Assembly: GCA_020832405.1 (NCBI GenBank)
Contig: JAFIET010000003.1
Coordinates: 33,769-96,851 of the forward strand
Source: Balneolales bacterium
GTDB taxonomy: Bacteria > Bacteroidota > Rhodothermia > Balneolales > Cyclonatronaceae
Length of the DNA stretch: 63,083 nt
Direction: 5' to 3'
Under the pieces are notes generated by a model. It was not told where the DNA came from. It made no database searches and was given only the letters and a program-made list of their open reading frames with translations. A program made the translations under genes and the position numbers. This document shows, one piece after another, positions 17,684 through 25,894 of the stretch; the first letter of the stretch is position 1; every line of letters begins with the position of its first letter.

Positions 17684-19400
17684 ATTCTGGTTTACTTTCT
17701 TCTTCATTGATTTTTTGACCGTTTAGATTTGAAAATGAGATATTGGCTGCTATCGGGAAAGACAGCGTAAATGTTGAGCCTTTACCATACGTGCTGTTCA
17801 GGGAGATTGCCCCCCCGTTTCTTTCAGTTAAGTTTTTTACAATAGAAAGGCCAAGACCGTGCCCTTTCGTTCTTGCGGTGAGGGTTTCTTCAACACGGTA
17901 AAACTTATCAAAAATAAGTTTTTGTGATTCAGGCGGGATGCCTGTTCCGTGGTCTTGAACCTCAACAAACACTTTTTTAGTGTCTGAGTAAACGCGGATT
18001 CCCAAATATTTCTCCTCAGGAGAGTATTTAACAGCGTTTTCGATCAGATTGCCTAAAATTGTTTCAAAGCTGTTCTGATCCACCATTATTTTGGGAACAT
18101 CATCTTCTATGCTGAGATCGAGCTGAACATTGTTCTGATTCAGGAACCCCTGTTGTTCTGCCAGATGCTCCTTAACCAGTTTTTCGGGCTGAAGCAAAGC
18201 CGGTTTCAGGGTTAACTGACCTGCTTCATTCCTTGCTACATCAAGCAGCTTTTCTATCATTTTTCGCAGGCGCATGGTTTCCGTAAAAATATGCTGCCCG
18301 TAAGACTGCAGGCGCTCAGGTGTTGTAACCCTGCCGTCAGCAAGGTTTTCACCGGCAGCCTGCATTACCGCAAGTGGTGTTTTAAGTTCGTGTGTTACAT
18401 TCGCCAAAAAGGAAGCCTGCCTCATACTCAGCTCCCTGTCCCGCTTGGCTGCAAGATACAGGAAAATCAGGCTGAAAATCAGCGTGAAGACCGTAACGGC
18501 AAGCACACCGATATTTCGAACAAGCGATGCTTTGGATGCTGCAACTTCAGGAGTCTCGATGTAACGCATTTTCAGGTTCCAGTCTTCAAGTACACCTGAG
18601 AACCGGGAGATAAAGTCATGATCGCGCGAGATATCCTGATTGGATTCCGCATTCGAAATCAATACCTGACCGCGGGTCCAGTCGTCGAGATATACAAGCA
18701 CACCTGACTCTTCCGAATTGCTGAAACGACGGAATATCTCCGGACCTATTACCCCGCTAATCAGATAATCGCGGTTTATGGGCATCGATAAATAGGCAAT
18801 CGTCTCGGCCTGATCCGGATTGAAGAATACAAAATTGAAGGTAAAGTATGAGTCCGTCATCATGTAGGCGGTCCATTTATAGGTAGAGGCAAGCACATTC
18901 ATTCTTGTACTCACCATGCCAATACCACGGCAAACCTGCTCGGGAACTGCCTCTGCGGGCACGAAACTGCCTACTGCAGAGTCGAACCGCATCACCCCGC
19001 TCTCCGGCGAACAAACGCGGTCGCCGTCCAGGGTATAATAAATGTCGTCGTACAGCTGATCATTACTTACATGATTCAGGTACTGAATAAGTGCAGCCGG
19101 AATCTGATCGGGGTATTCAGCAATTCGTTTCAGTTCAGATGCTTCGAGTGTCCAGAGGTTTCCACTGTTTTGCCTCATTCTAACCCGTACCCACTGCGAT
19201 AAATCCTCAAGCTGCTCCCGGTTCTTCTCCACAGAAGTTGTAACCGCACTCATATGCAGGGCATAAATCGAGTAAAGGTTCATACCCGTGAGGGCTAAAA
19301 TCCCTATAATGCCTAAAGCAAGAAGCAATCGCCTTATACTTAGAATATTCTTCATAGGGTTGTTGAGAGTAACAAATAAAAATCTTTTAATATTTTGCAT
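17676..19400 (-). CDS. Sensor histidine kinase
   Basis: A 574-residue membrane kinase paired with the adjacent response regulator. A transmembrane helix near residues 24-50 is followed by a large periplasmic sensing region of about 240 residues with no named fold I recognise. A second transmembrane helix follows (NIGVLAVTVFTLIFSLIFLY, about residues 297-317). The HisKA dimerisation domain has FLANVTHELKTPLAVMQ with His337. The ATPase domain has the N box LGNLIENAVKYSPEEK and glycine boxes VQDHGTGIPPESQ and GHGLGLSIVKNL. An alternative ATG at 19355 would shorten the N-terminus by 15 residues. The signal is unknown. Confidence 0.93.
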   Translation of the reverse strand: MQNIKRFLFVTLNNPMKNILSIRRLLLALGIIGILALTGMNLYSIYALHMSAVTTSVEKNREQLEDLSQWVRVRMRQNSGNLWTLEASELKRIAEYPDQIPAALIQYLNHVSNDQLYDDIYYTLDGDRVCSPESGVMRFDSAVGSFVPAEAVPEQVCRGIGMVSTRMNVLASTYKWTAYMMTDSYFTFNFVFFNPDQAETIAYLSMPINRDYLISGVIGPEIFRRFSNSEESGVLVYLDDWTRGQVLISNAESNQDISRDHDFISRFSGVLEDWNLKMRYIETPEVAASKASLVRNIGVLAVTVFTLIFSLIFLYLAAKRDRELSMRQASFLANVTHELKTPLAVMQAAGENLADGRVTTPERLQSYGQHIFTETMRLRKMIEKLLDVARNEAGQLTLKPALLQPEKLVKEHLAEQQGFLNQNNVQLDLSIEDDVPKIMVDQNSFETILGNLIENAVKYSPEEKYLGIRVYSDTKKVFVEVQDHGTGIPPESQKLIFDKFYRVEETLTARTKGHGLGLSIVKNLTERNGGAISLNSTYGKGSTFTLSFPIAANISFSNLNGQKINEEESKPEYV

Positions 19401-19919
19401 CTGCTGCAGGCTACAACAGACAGCAATCGGGCCCAGGCAGGTTGATTTTAAACTATGAAATGCAAGTTCATCAGGGATGAATACAATTAGCCGGAAAGGC
19501 TACTTTTTCCTCGGTTCTTTTTGACTGCAACCGTATCGGCTTAATTTACAAAATTAAGTTTACATTATCCTAAGCATTTAAACCACTGTTTTTATTGATT
19601 AACTCACCATCATCAAGCTGAAGGCCCGAATTGTAAAACAGCTCACAAAACGGAATAGGCACCCAAAAATTTTATTCCTAAGGAATAATCTGAAATATAT
19701 TTGTTTAAACAAGTCAGCCGGTCGTAACCTCGTTTTTTTTCTCCTTTTGCACGGCAACATTTCAAGGCTTGATTTCGCTGTTATCAAAGCAAAAGCCGGA
19801 AAACCCAACGAAACGATACCCGGCGGCAAATCCCAAACCATACTTGTCTTGAGATTTTTGTTGCTACAATATTAGTGTATTAGTATATTAGTACACCAAA
19901 TTAACAAAACAGACCTATC
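19401..19919. other. Divergent intergenic region, AT-rich, no gene seen
   Basis: These 519 bases separate the kinase operon (leftward) from the ABC operon (rightward) and must carry both promoters. An 80-codon frame on the minus strand (19599-19841) has a composition unlike a real protein and is not called. The only clear element is the triple repeat/palindrome at 19871-19896. The rest is AT-rich and shows no tRNA, riboswitch or mobile element. Confidence 0.6.
19871..19896 (+). promoter_or_regulatory. Likely operator of the YtrA-type GntR regulator
   Basis: Three tandem 8-mers, ATTAGTGT, ATTAGTAT and ATTAGTAC (19871-19894), overlap a 22-bp imperfect palindrome with GTGTA/TACAC ends (19875-19896, 18 of 22 positions symmetric). 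It lies 24 bases before the ABC ATPase start. YtrA-subfamily GntR regulators are known to bind palindromes upstream of their own ABC operons, and the third gene here encodes such a regulator. The role as operator is inferred. Confidence 0.7.
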
Positions 19920-20771
19920 ATGCTAACTATCCAAAACCTGAGTTTCAGCTACCCCGGGAAAAAGTTGTTTTCCGAAACACATCTCAAGCTGCAGCCTGGC
20001 AGCATTTACGGTATGCTCGGCCTGAACGGTGCCGGTAAAACAAGTCTGCTCCGCCTTATGTGCGGGCTGCTGTTTCCGCAGCAGGGAAGCTGCCTGTTCG
20101 GAAATTCCCTGATAACAGACCGCCACCCCTCTGTTTTAGGCAGCATTTACCTGATACCGGAAAAATTTACGCTGCCCGAGACCAAAATCCGTGACTTTGC
20201 TGCCCTTTACGCGCCCTTCTACCCTGCTTACCGGGAGGAAGAATTCCACGAAGCCCTTGATGCCTTCGCACTCTCCCAAACCACCTGCCTGCACCGGCTA
20301 TCCTACGGGGAGCAAAAAAAAGTACTGCTCTCGTTCGGTTTCGCGCTAAACACACCTCTGCTGCTGCTTGATGAACCCACCAACGGGCTCGACATCCCCG
20401 GCAAGAGTCAGTTTCGAAAGATGCTCTCCAGGCTCGATCCGGTAAACCGCTGTGTGGTTATCTCCACGCATCAGGTGCGGGATCTGGGCCAGACCCTCGA
20501 CCGGCTCATTCTGCTCCATGAGGGCAAAATTCTGCTTGAAGACAGCCTGGAAGCCATCAGCCGGCGCTGGCAGTGCACGGTGCTTGCTGCAACGGAACTC
20601 GACAAGGCCGTTTACAGTGAACCACAGCTGGGCGGCTATCGCGCACTTGTGCCTGCATCATCGGTGAAGTCAGAAACCGAATTTGATCTCGAGCTGTTCT
20701 TCAACGCGGCTGTTCACAAGCCCGGCGCATTGTTTCCCAACCTGAAGCCTTCACTCCAAACTGCCTTATGA
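19920..20771 (+). CDS. ABC transporter ATP-binding protein (YtrB-like)
   Basis: A 283-residue ABC ATPase. Walker A is GMLGLNGAGKTSLLRLMCGL near residue 33. The signature is HRLSYGEQKKVLLSFGFAL, Walker B is LLLLDEPTNGLDIPGKSQ, and the switch His is in CVVISTHQVRD. About 80 extra residues follow the ATPase core. It is the first gene of a four-gene run behind a repeat operator and overlaps the permease gene by four bases (ATGA). YtrB-like transporters act with a GntR regulator in responses to envelope stress or antimicrobial peptides in other bacteria. The substrate here is unknown. Confidence 0.92.
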   Translation: MLTIQNLSFSYPGKKLFSETHLKLQPGSIYGMLGLNGAGKTSLLRLMCGLLFPQQGSCLFGNSLITDRHPSVLGSIYLIPEKFTLPETKIRDFAALYAPFYPAYREEEFHEALDAFALSQTTCLHRLSYGEQKKVLLSFGFALNTPLLLLDEPTNGLDIPGKSQFRKMLSRLDPVNRCVVISTHQVRDLGQTLDRLILLHEGKILLEDSLEAISRRWQCTVLAATELDKAVYSEPQLGGYRALVPASSVKSETEFDLELFFNAAVHKPGALFPNLKPSLQTAL

Positions 20772-21589
20772 ACACAGCCGCAACCACTCAACCCGGACCC
20801 ACGACTCCCAATCCGCCCTTTTCCCTCCTGAAAATCCGGCTGCTGATCCGCTGGTACTTCACAGATCAGAAGCGGTTGTGGCTGTTCACGGCCCTGCTTT
20901 TTGGCGGCATTGTGAGCCTGCTTACGCTTATCGCAGCCATTTTCGCCAGCGACACCACCGCATTTTCATCAAATGCTGCGGAGATGTACGTGCGCTCCGA
21001 TTCTGTGAGATGGCAGCTGAGCCTCTCCTTTTACGCACTCGCGGGCTATTACTTCACCAGCCGGCTGTTTCAGGCCATGCACAGGCCCGAAAGCGGCTGG
21101 CAGCTGCTCATGCTTCCGGCCTCAGCTGCCGAAAAGTTCGCGGCTGCATGGCTGCTCACCGCTCCGGTTTACACCCTCGCGGCATTTCTGTTCCTGTGGC
21201 TGCTCAAGTTCCTGCTCATGCTAATGCTCAATGTGATAGCAGGCACAGCCTTTGTGGTTCCGGCCCTCATCTCAGTGCCGGATCTCAACATGGTTCAGTC
21301 GTACTTTTTCTGGCACGCCATCTTCCTCTGGGGGGCTGTCTTTTTCAAAAGCCATCATTTTCTGAAGGCAGCCAACACAGCCGTAGCATCTTCCCTGCTT
21401 GTTTTTCTTTTGTTTATAGGTGGATGGATGCTCACCGGAAACAGCTTCATCAGCTTTTTCACCATGCTGCCGGAGTTCCGCGAAAGCGGGCGGGTGATGG
21501 CGCTTTGGTACACCATGCGGATCGCGGTCGTGCTTTTTGTGCTGTGGCTGGGCTACAACCGCTTCACCCAAACACAGCTGAACCCATGA
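20768..21589 (+). CDS. ABC transporter membrane subunit
   Basis: A 273-residue integral membrane protein with about six hydrophobic helices, for example LWLFTALLFGGIVSLLTLIA, FAAAWLLTAPVYTLAAFLFL, SYFFWHAIFLWGAVFF and ASSLLVFLLFIGGWML. The N-terminal tail is proline- and threonine-rich. It overlaps the ATPase gene upstream and the GntR gene downstream, each by an ATGA junction, so all three are translationally coupled. Its position and topology identify it as the permease partner of the ATPase. No substrate-binding protein is encoded nearby, which points to export or a sensing/resistance role. Confidence 0.85.
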   Translation: MNTAATTQPGPTTPNPPFSLLKIRLLIRWYFTDQKRLWLFTALLFGGIVSLLTLIAAIFASDTTAFSSNAAEMYVRSDSVRWQLSLSFYALAGYYFTSRLFQAMHRPESGWQLLMLPASAAEKFAAAWLLTAPVYTLAAFLFLWLLKFLLMLMLNVIAGTAFVVPALISVPDLNMVQSYFFWHAIFLWGAVFFKSHHFLKAANTAVASSLLVFLLFIGGWMLTGNSFISFFTMLPEFRESGRVMALWYTMRIAVVLFVLWLGYNRFTQTQLNP

Positions 21590-21951
21590 AATTCGACCCT
21601 AACCAGCCCATTTACCTGCAGATTGCCGAATACTTCAGCAGCCGGATTCTCAGCCGGGAGCTGGGCGGTGGCGAGCGCATCCCCTCGGTGCGCGAAATCG
21701 CCTCCCTCGTTGAAGTGAACCCGAATACCGCCATGCGGGCCTACCATCAGCTGCAGGAGCAGGGCATTATCGAGCAGCAGCGCGGCATCGGGTATTTCAC
21801 CACGGCCCGGGCCTATGAAATCGTGCTCGAACAGAAGCGGCGTGAATTTCTGCAGCAGGAGCTCCCGCAGTTCATCGAAAAGCTGACGCAGCTCGGCTAC
21901 AGCCTCTCCGACCTCAGCTCGCTTGCAGCGCAGCACAAGCCCGACCTTTAA
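21586..21951 (+). CDS. GntR-family regulator, YtrA subfamily
   Basis: A 121-residue short GntR protein. The winged helix occupies residues 1-75 (PIYLQIAEYFSSRILSRELG, IPSVREIASLVEVNPNTAMR, YHQLQEQGIIEQQRGIGYF). The small effector/dimerisation domain of about 45 residues is typical of YtrA rather than FadR or HutC types. A longer open frame extends upstream but overlaps the permease gene in another frame. The ATG at 21586 gives the canonical family start. It probably represses its own operon by binding the repeat/palindrome at 19871-19896. The ligand or signal is unknown. Confidence 0.92.
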   Translation: MKFDPNQPIYLQIAEYFSSRILSRELGGGERIPSVREIASLVEVNPNTAMRAYHQLQEQGIIEQQRGIGYFTTARAYEIVLEQKRREFLQQELPQFIEKLTQLGYSLSDLSSLAAQHKPDL

Positions 21952-21974
21952 TATTCAGCCAAATCCTTACTGCT

Positions 21975-22481
21975 ATGAAAATCAAACTCTTTTTTGCCGG
22001 TCTGCTTGGCCTGCTTTTTATTCTGATGCTCACCGAGCTCAACCGAACAACCGAATCCAGCCCGCAGCGACCTGCTCCGGGCTCAGACGGGGCCCTCTTC
22101 AGCATGCGGGTTGAAGCCCGCGCGGATCATGAACAGCTGCGGCTCACGGAACTGCACGGCTTTGCCTTCATGGGCGAAATTGAAGCAGGCCCGGTGCGCT
22201 TCAGCTCGGTGGAAGTTTCCGTACCCCGGTTTCAGTGGCACCTGATCACGGACCGGCAAATCCACAACAATGCCTTGGAGCGACTTACGGAATCCGAAAG
22301 AGATTCGCTGGTAAGCGAGGCAGATTTTGCTTTCCTGATGCAGTACGATACCGAAAAGCTCAGTTTTGTAAGCCTGAAAGGCACTGCCTGGGAGAGCCTT
22401 GGGTTCAACTGCAGCCTGCCGTTTGGTATCAGCTGCGACGCCCGCGTTACCGATACGGGCATTGGCCGGCATCCGGATTAA
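21975..22481 (+). CDS. Membrane-anchored or secreted protein of unknown function in the ABC operon
   Basis: A 168-residue protein with an N-terminal hydrophobic segment (LFFAGLLGLLFILMLTEL, about residues 5-22) that could be a signal peptide or anchor. A short Pro/Ser/Gln-rich linker and a predicted soluble domain with alternating hydrophobic residues follow. Two cysteines lie close together near the C-terminus (FNCSLPFGISCDARV) and could form a disulfide outside the cytoplasm. It starts 23 bases after the GntR gene and ends before a clear terminator, so it is the fourth gene of the YtrA-like operon. I do not recognise the family. Confidence 0.7.
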   Translation: MKIKLFFAGLLGLLFILMLTELNRTTESSPQRPAPGSDGALFSMRVEARADHEQLRLTELHGFAFMGEIEAGPVRFSSVEVSVPRFQWHLITDRQIHNNALERLTESERDSLVSEADFAFLMQYDTEKLSFVSLKGTAWESLGFNCSLPFGISCDARVTDTGIGRHPD

Positions 22482-22506
22482 GGCCGCGCTGTCTAAACCG
22501 AACAAA

Positions 22507-22540
22507 AGAGGCTATCCGTAAACCGGATGGCCTTTTTTTG
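22507..22540 (+). terminator. Intrinsic terminator of the ABC operon
   Basis: A 10-bp stem with one G-T pair, AGGCTATCCG (22509-22518) and CGGATGGCCT (22524-22533), followed directly by a run of seven T (22533-22539). It lies 25 bases after the 168-aa gene. Confidence 0.85.
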
Positions 22541-22726
22541 TTTCGGGTCAAGGCTGAAGTATCAGAAAGCTGACACTGCATAATCGGGTCAAAATGAGCT
22601 TTTTTTTGGCTATTATGTACAAATATCCTGTTAAGATTGTATTTTGATCACGCTAAGGTATTTTCTGCAATGCATACCATCTACCCGAGCAGCGACTTCA
22701 CCCTTATACCCGTTTCTTTCTGATTT

Positions 22727-23242
22727 ATGAAACCCTTCTGGTCTGATTTAGGCAAACTCATTTCATCAAAAACTTCTCAGGAGGAAGACTTCATAAAAAA
22801 CGTACAGCTCTTCACGGATCTCACACGAAGGGAAAGACTGAAAGTTGAGCGGCTGATGCACGTGCGGGAATATCAGGCCGGGGAGTACATATTTCACAAG
22901 GGGCAGCCCGGAGCGGCATTTTATGTAATCCGCAGCGGGCTTGTGCGCATCGTAACGCCAGGTGAGCCGCCCATACTGCTGGCAGAAGTAAACCCCGGCG
23001 AGGTGATTGGCGAACTGGCCATTTTAGATGAAACACCGCGCTCGGCAAGTGCCCTCACCGCAGAGCATGCCACAACAATGGCAATTTTCAAAGGGGATTT
23101 TGATGCTTTCATGCTGAGCGAGCCCGTTATTGCGGCAAAAATTTACCGCAGGCTTGCCATTGTGATAGGCAACCGGCTCAAGGCTACCAACGCCATGCTT
23201 CAGAAACAGGCTGCCAAACAGCCCGAAACAAGGCCGGCATAA
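22727..23242 (+). CDS. Cyclic-nucleotide-binding domain protein without DNA-binding domain
   Basis: A 171-residue protein consisting almost entirely of one cNMP-binding domain (about residues 28-145). The phosphate-binding cassette is well kept, GEVIGELAILDETPRSASAL, with the Glu and Arg that contact the ribose and phosphate of cAMP or cGMP in this family. The beta-roll entry YQAGEYIFHKGQPGAAFYVI is also typical. No helix-turn-helix follows, so it is not a CRP-type regulator. Its stop overlaps the start of the PerM-like membrane gene by one base (TAATG), suggesting it regulates that protein. A putative adenylate cyclase is encoded about 9 kb downstream. Confidence 0.9.
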   Translation: MKPFWSDLGKLISSKTSQEEDFIKNVQLFTDLTRRERLKVERLMHVREYQAGEYIFHKGQPGAAFYVIRSGLVRIVTPGEPPILLAEVNPGEVIGELAILDETPRSASALTAEHATTMAIFKGDFDAFMLSEPVIAAKIYRRLAIVIGNRLKATNAMLQKQAAKQPETRPA

Positions 23243-24549
23243 TGGAGAACCCGCAAAGCGAACAGGAGATCAAACGGCGTACCCGCGTTTATGTAGCCGT
23301 GAGCAGTTTACTGCTGATTGTGACTACCGGCTATGTGCTTTGGGCCATCAGGCCGCTGCTGCTGCCCGTTATTTTCGGCGCGCTGCTTGCCTACATCAGT
23401 CAGCCGGTAGTTGCCTGGCTCATCAGGCGCGGCTTTCCGAAACTGCTCAGCGTGCTGCTGTTTGTCACCTTTTTTATCACCCTGCTTTTTTACGCCTTCG
23501 TTTTTGTAAAAAATCAAATTCCGGACCGTAACGAACAATACGAACTCCGCACGGTTGCCATGTATCAGCTCAATGAGCGGTATCAGGGACTGATAGAAAC
23601 TTCACAGCAGAACACGACCCTCGCCTTCGGGCTGCGGTTCCTGATGCAGGAAACGCATCCTCTTGTAGATAACATCAACCTCTTTCTTGCCCTCGCCCCG
23701 GAGGAACAGATGGTTTTCGAAGCCCGCATGGACAGCCTGCAGCATCAGCACCCGCGCTATGCCCGTATGCTGGGCTATCACTTTCAGAATCAGGACCTGC
23801 TGTTTTACACAAGCGGCGGGCTGCTCACCGAAGCCATCCTCATCGGGCAGCGCAGCATTAACAGCCGCGAAGAAACAGGACCGGATCAGACAGGAGGCTC
23901 TACTATTCTGCTCATTTTCGGCTTTTTTTCAACCTGGCTGATCATGCCGGTCATTTTCTTCTTTTTACTGCTTGATGAAGGCAAGTTCAGGCGTAAACTC
24001 ATTTCACTTGTTCCCAACATTTTCTTTGAAACAGCACTTACCTCATTTCACAACGTAGATAAAGCCATAGGCTCCTACCTCCGGGGTACGGTAATTGAAA
24101 GCCTTGCCGTTTTTACATGTTTCCTTGTGTTTCTGCCGTTAATCGGCTTCAACTTTACCGTATCTGTGCTGATCGGGGTTGTAGCAGCTGTAGCGAACAT
24201 TATTCCTTTTATCGGGCCAACAGTTGGCATCATTCTCGTAATTGCATACTCGCTCATCATCGATGAAATCAGCAGCGTGCTGCCGTTCATACACACAGGC
24301 AACCTGGTTTACTTTGCTGCACTTACGGCAATTCTTATTCAGGTTGCTGATAACACCCTGCTTAAACCAATGATATTAGGCGGTGCCACAGACCTTCACC
24401 CAATACTTGTATTTTTTGTAGTTGTAGCCGGAGGGGTTATGTTTGGGTTTTGGGGTGTACTTTTTTCGATACCTGTAATTGTTATTATTAAGGTTAGCGC
24501 CACAACAATACATCAACGGCTGTTGCTTTACCGCATAATTCGTTTGTAA
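23242..24549 (+). CDS. AI-2E/PerM family membrane transporter
   Basis: A 435-residue integral membrane protein of the AI-2E family transporter superfamily. N-terminal helices (VYVAVSSLLLIVTTGYVLW, PLLLPVIFGALLAYISQPVV, LLSVLLFVTFFITLLFYAFV) are followed by a soluble loop of about 150 residues that is longer than usual. The conserved C-terminal membrane block follows (IGVVAAVANIIPFIGPTVG, HPILVFFVVVAGGVMFGFWG). Members export or exchange small molecules or ions; the substrate cannot be predicted. It is translationally coupled to the cNMP-binding protein gene, which points to cyclic-nucleotide control of transport as a hypothesis. Confidence 0.88.
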   Translation: MENPQSEQEIKRRTRVYVAVSSLLLIVTTGYVLWAIRPLLLPVIFGALLAYISQPVVAWLIRRGFPKLLSVLLFVTFFITLLFYAFVFVKNQIPDRNEQYELRTVAMYQLNERYQGLIETSQQNTTLAFGLRFLMQETHPLVDNINLFLALAPEEQMVFEARMDSLQHQHPRYARMLGYHFQNQDLLFYTSGGLLTEAILIGQRSINSREETGPDQTGGSTILLIFGFFSTWLIMPVIFFFLLLDEGKFRRKLISLVPNIFFETALTSFHNVDKAIGSYLRGTVIESLAVFTCFLVFLPLIGFNFTVSVLIGVVAAVANIIPFIGPTVGIILVIAYSLIIDEISSVLPFIHTGNLVYFAALTAILIQVADNTLLKPMILGGATDLHPILVFFVVVAGGVMFGFWGVLFSIPVIVIIKVSATTIHQRLLLYRIIRL

Positions 24550-24799
24550 GGCTTACGCTTTTACCGTTTGTTTTCTGTAAAATCCCTATGGTGCAATCAG
24601 AACGGCATCGAACCGGTTTTTCCACATACAGGCCCTAATTTATATTGAATTAACCCTTTATTTTACATACTATCCTATTATACCAAACAACAAGACTTTG
24701 ATTATGGAAAACATATTTTTTTCCTTTACATCAGCTAAAAAGTTTCAGGGCGAGCCTGTGCTAAAAACACCTTCACTAAAAATCAAAAACATACCTGCC

Positions 24800-25708
24800 A
24801 TGTCTATCACTGTAAAATTCACTGCTTTGCTGTACCTCGTGCTTTTATTGGTATTTAGCCCTTCGCTTCAGCCACTTATGGCGCAGCCAATCCTGAATAA
24901 TAATGATGAACTGCTTTCGGAGGGGCGCTTTATGTTGGGCCTGAGCGGCATGGACTTCACATTCCGCGACCATGCTTTGCTTACGGTTGGGGGTGAAAAC
25001 AGCTTCACCTATCAGTTTAACGGTGATGTTTACAATGCCTTTATCGGCAGCGGCAAATTCTCCGGTATCAGCATCGGATATGGCACAAGCACCGAAACAT
25101 TTTTCTCCTCCTCACTTGCTGACGCCCTTCTTGGTTCTGAAGGCCCTGCAAATGAAGCCGATGTACGCTTTCTGAACATCAAAGCAAGTCTCGGCGGTAA
25201 CAGTCAGCTTTGGCAAAATATACTTTCGCAGGATTTAAACCTATACCTGCCAATTCGGGTGCACATCAACTTCTTCAATATTTATTATGATGCTGACGAT
25301 GCCCTGCGCGAGGTATTTAACCTTAATTTTCAGGATAATTTCCGTCCTCTCAATAAACTTGAAAGCTCGTTTAACATCGGGCTGGGTGTAAATTACCGCA
25401 CCGACCGCTTCTTCCCGCTGCTTCAGGACCGCCTGCTGTTTGACCTTCATTTTAGCAGGGGCCTTGGTGCAAATGTACAGTACACCGACGGAGACATGTT
25501 TTACGGCGGTGCGCGCCATGATGAAATAAATGGTTCTGTACACATCCTTCGCATTCTCGGCCAAACCTCTATTGTTACCGGATTCCGTCAGATCAAAGGG
25601 TGGTCAATTCAGGATGGATTTGATGACTTTTTCTCCATGCTTAACGACAGCGATGTATTCGATTCATCACACAGTTCTTTGATGTTTTTTGTCGGAATCA
25701 AATTTTGA
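24800..25708 (+). CDS. Predicted outer-membrane or periplasmic barrel-like protein, unknown family
   Basis: A 302-residue secreted protein. The frame opens at 24698, but a good signal peptide begins at the internal ATG at 24800 (MSITVKFTALLYLVLLLVF, cleavage near LMAQ), so I use that start. The mature part has many alternating aromatic and glycine residues (FMLGLSGMDFTF, FSGISIGYGTSTE, FNIGLGVNYRTDRFF, LLFDLHFSRGLGANV) and ends in Phe (LMFFVGIKF), as outer-membrane barrels do. I do not recognise the family. It precedes the NHL/TPR operon by about 190 bases and may or may not be linked to it. Confidence 0.65.
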   Translation: MSITVKFTALLYLVLLLVFSPSLQPLMAQPILNNNDELLSEGRFMLGLSGMDFTFRDHALLTVGGENSFTYQFNGDVYNAFIGSGKFSGISIGYGTSTETFFSSSLADALLGSEGPANEADVRFLNIKASLGGNSQLWQNILSQDLNLYLPIRVHINFFNIYYDADDALREVFNLNFQDNFRPLNKLESSFNIGLGVNYRTDRFFPLLQDRLLFDLHFSRGLGANVQYTDGDMFYGGARHDEINGSVHILRILGQTSIVTGFRQIKGWSIQDGFDDFFSMLNDSDVFDSSHSSLMFFVGIKF

Positions 25709-25775
25709 TCCGTTTCAGCGGGTCAAAAATCATAAGACCTTCACTTTCATAAACTGAGATACTTCAGTTACTTAT

Positions 25776-25801
25776 CGGGATGGCTTTTGGAAGCCATCCC
25801 G
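25776..25801 (+). terminator. Strong hairpin after the outer-membrane-like gene
   Basis: An 11-bp perfect inverted repeat, CGGGATGGCTT (25776-25786) and AAGCCATCCCG (25791-25801), with a 4-base loop. The following sequence is only weakly T-rich, so termination is probable rather than certain. It lies between the outer-membrane-like gene and the 1674-aa gene. Confidence 0.55.
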
Positions 25802-25894
25802 CATTTCATCCCGATCAGTTAAAGGGTATTAAACATTGCAGTCGTTAGCATTAGCTTTCATCCGAACCGGCTGATACCAAGCACGAAATAATTA

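Noticed and set aside
19599-19841. 80-codon frame on the minus strand in the divergent spacer before the ABC operon
   Set aside because: Residue composition (many Arg, Lys, Phe and Leu with no domain pattern), no signal peptide and no neighbour in the same direction; it looks like a chance frame in AT-rich DNA.
20878-21585. Long upstream extension of the GntR reading frame
   Set aside because: It overlaps the permease gene in another frame and lacks any domain; the ATG at 21586 gives the canonical YtrA start.
24698-24799. Upstream start for the outer-membrane-like protein
   Set aside because: The added 34 residues would bury the clear signal peptide that begins at 24800.
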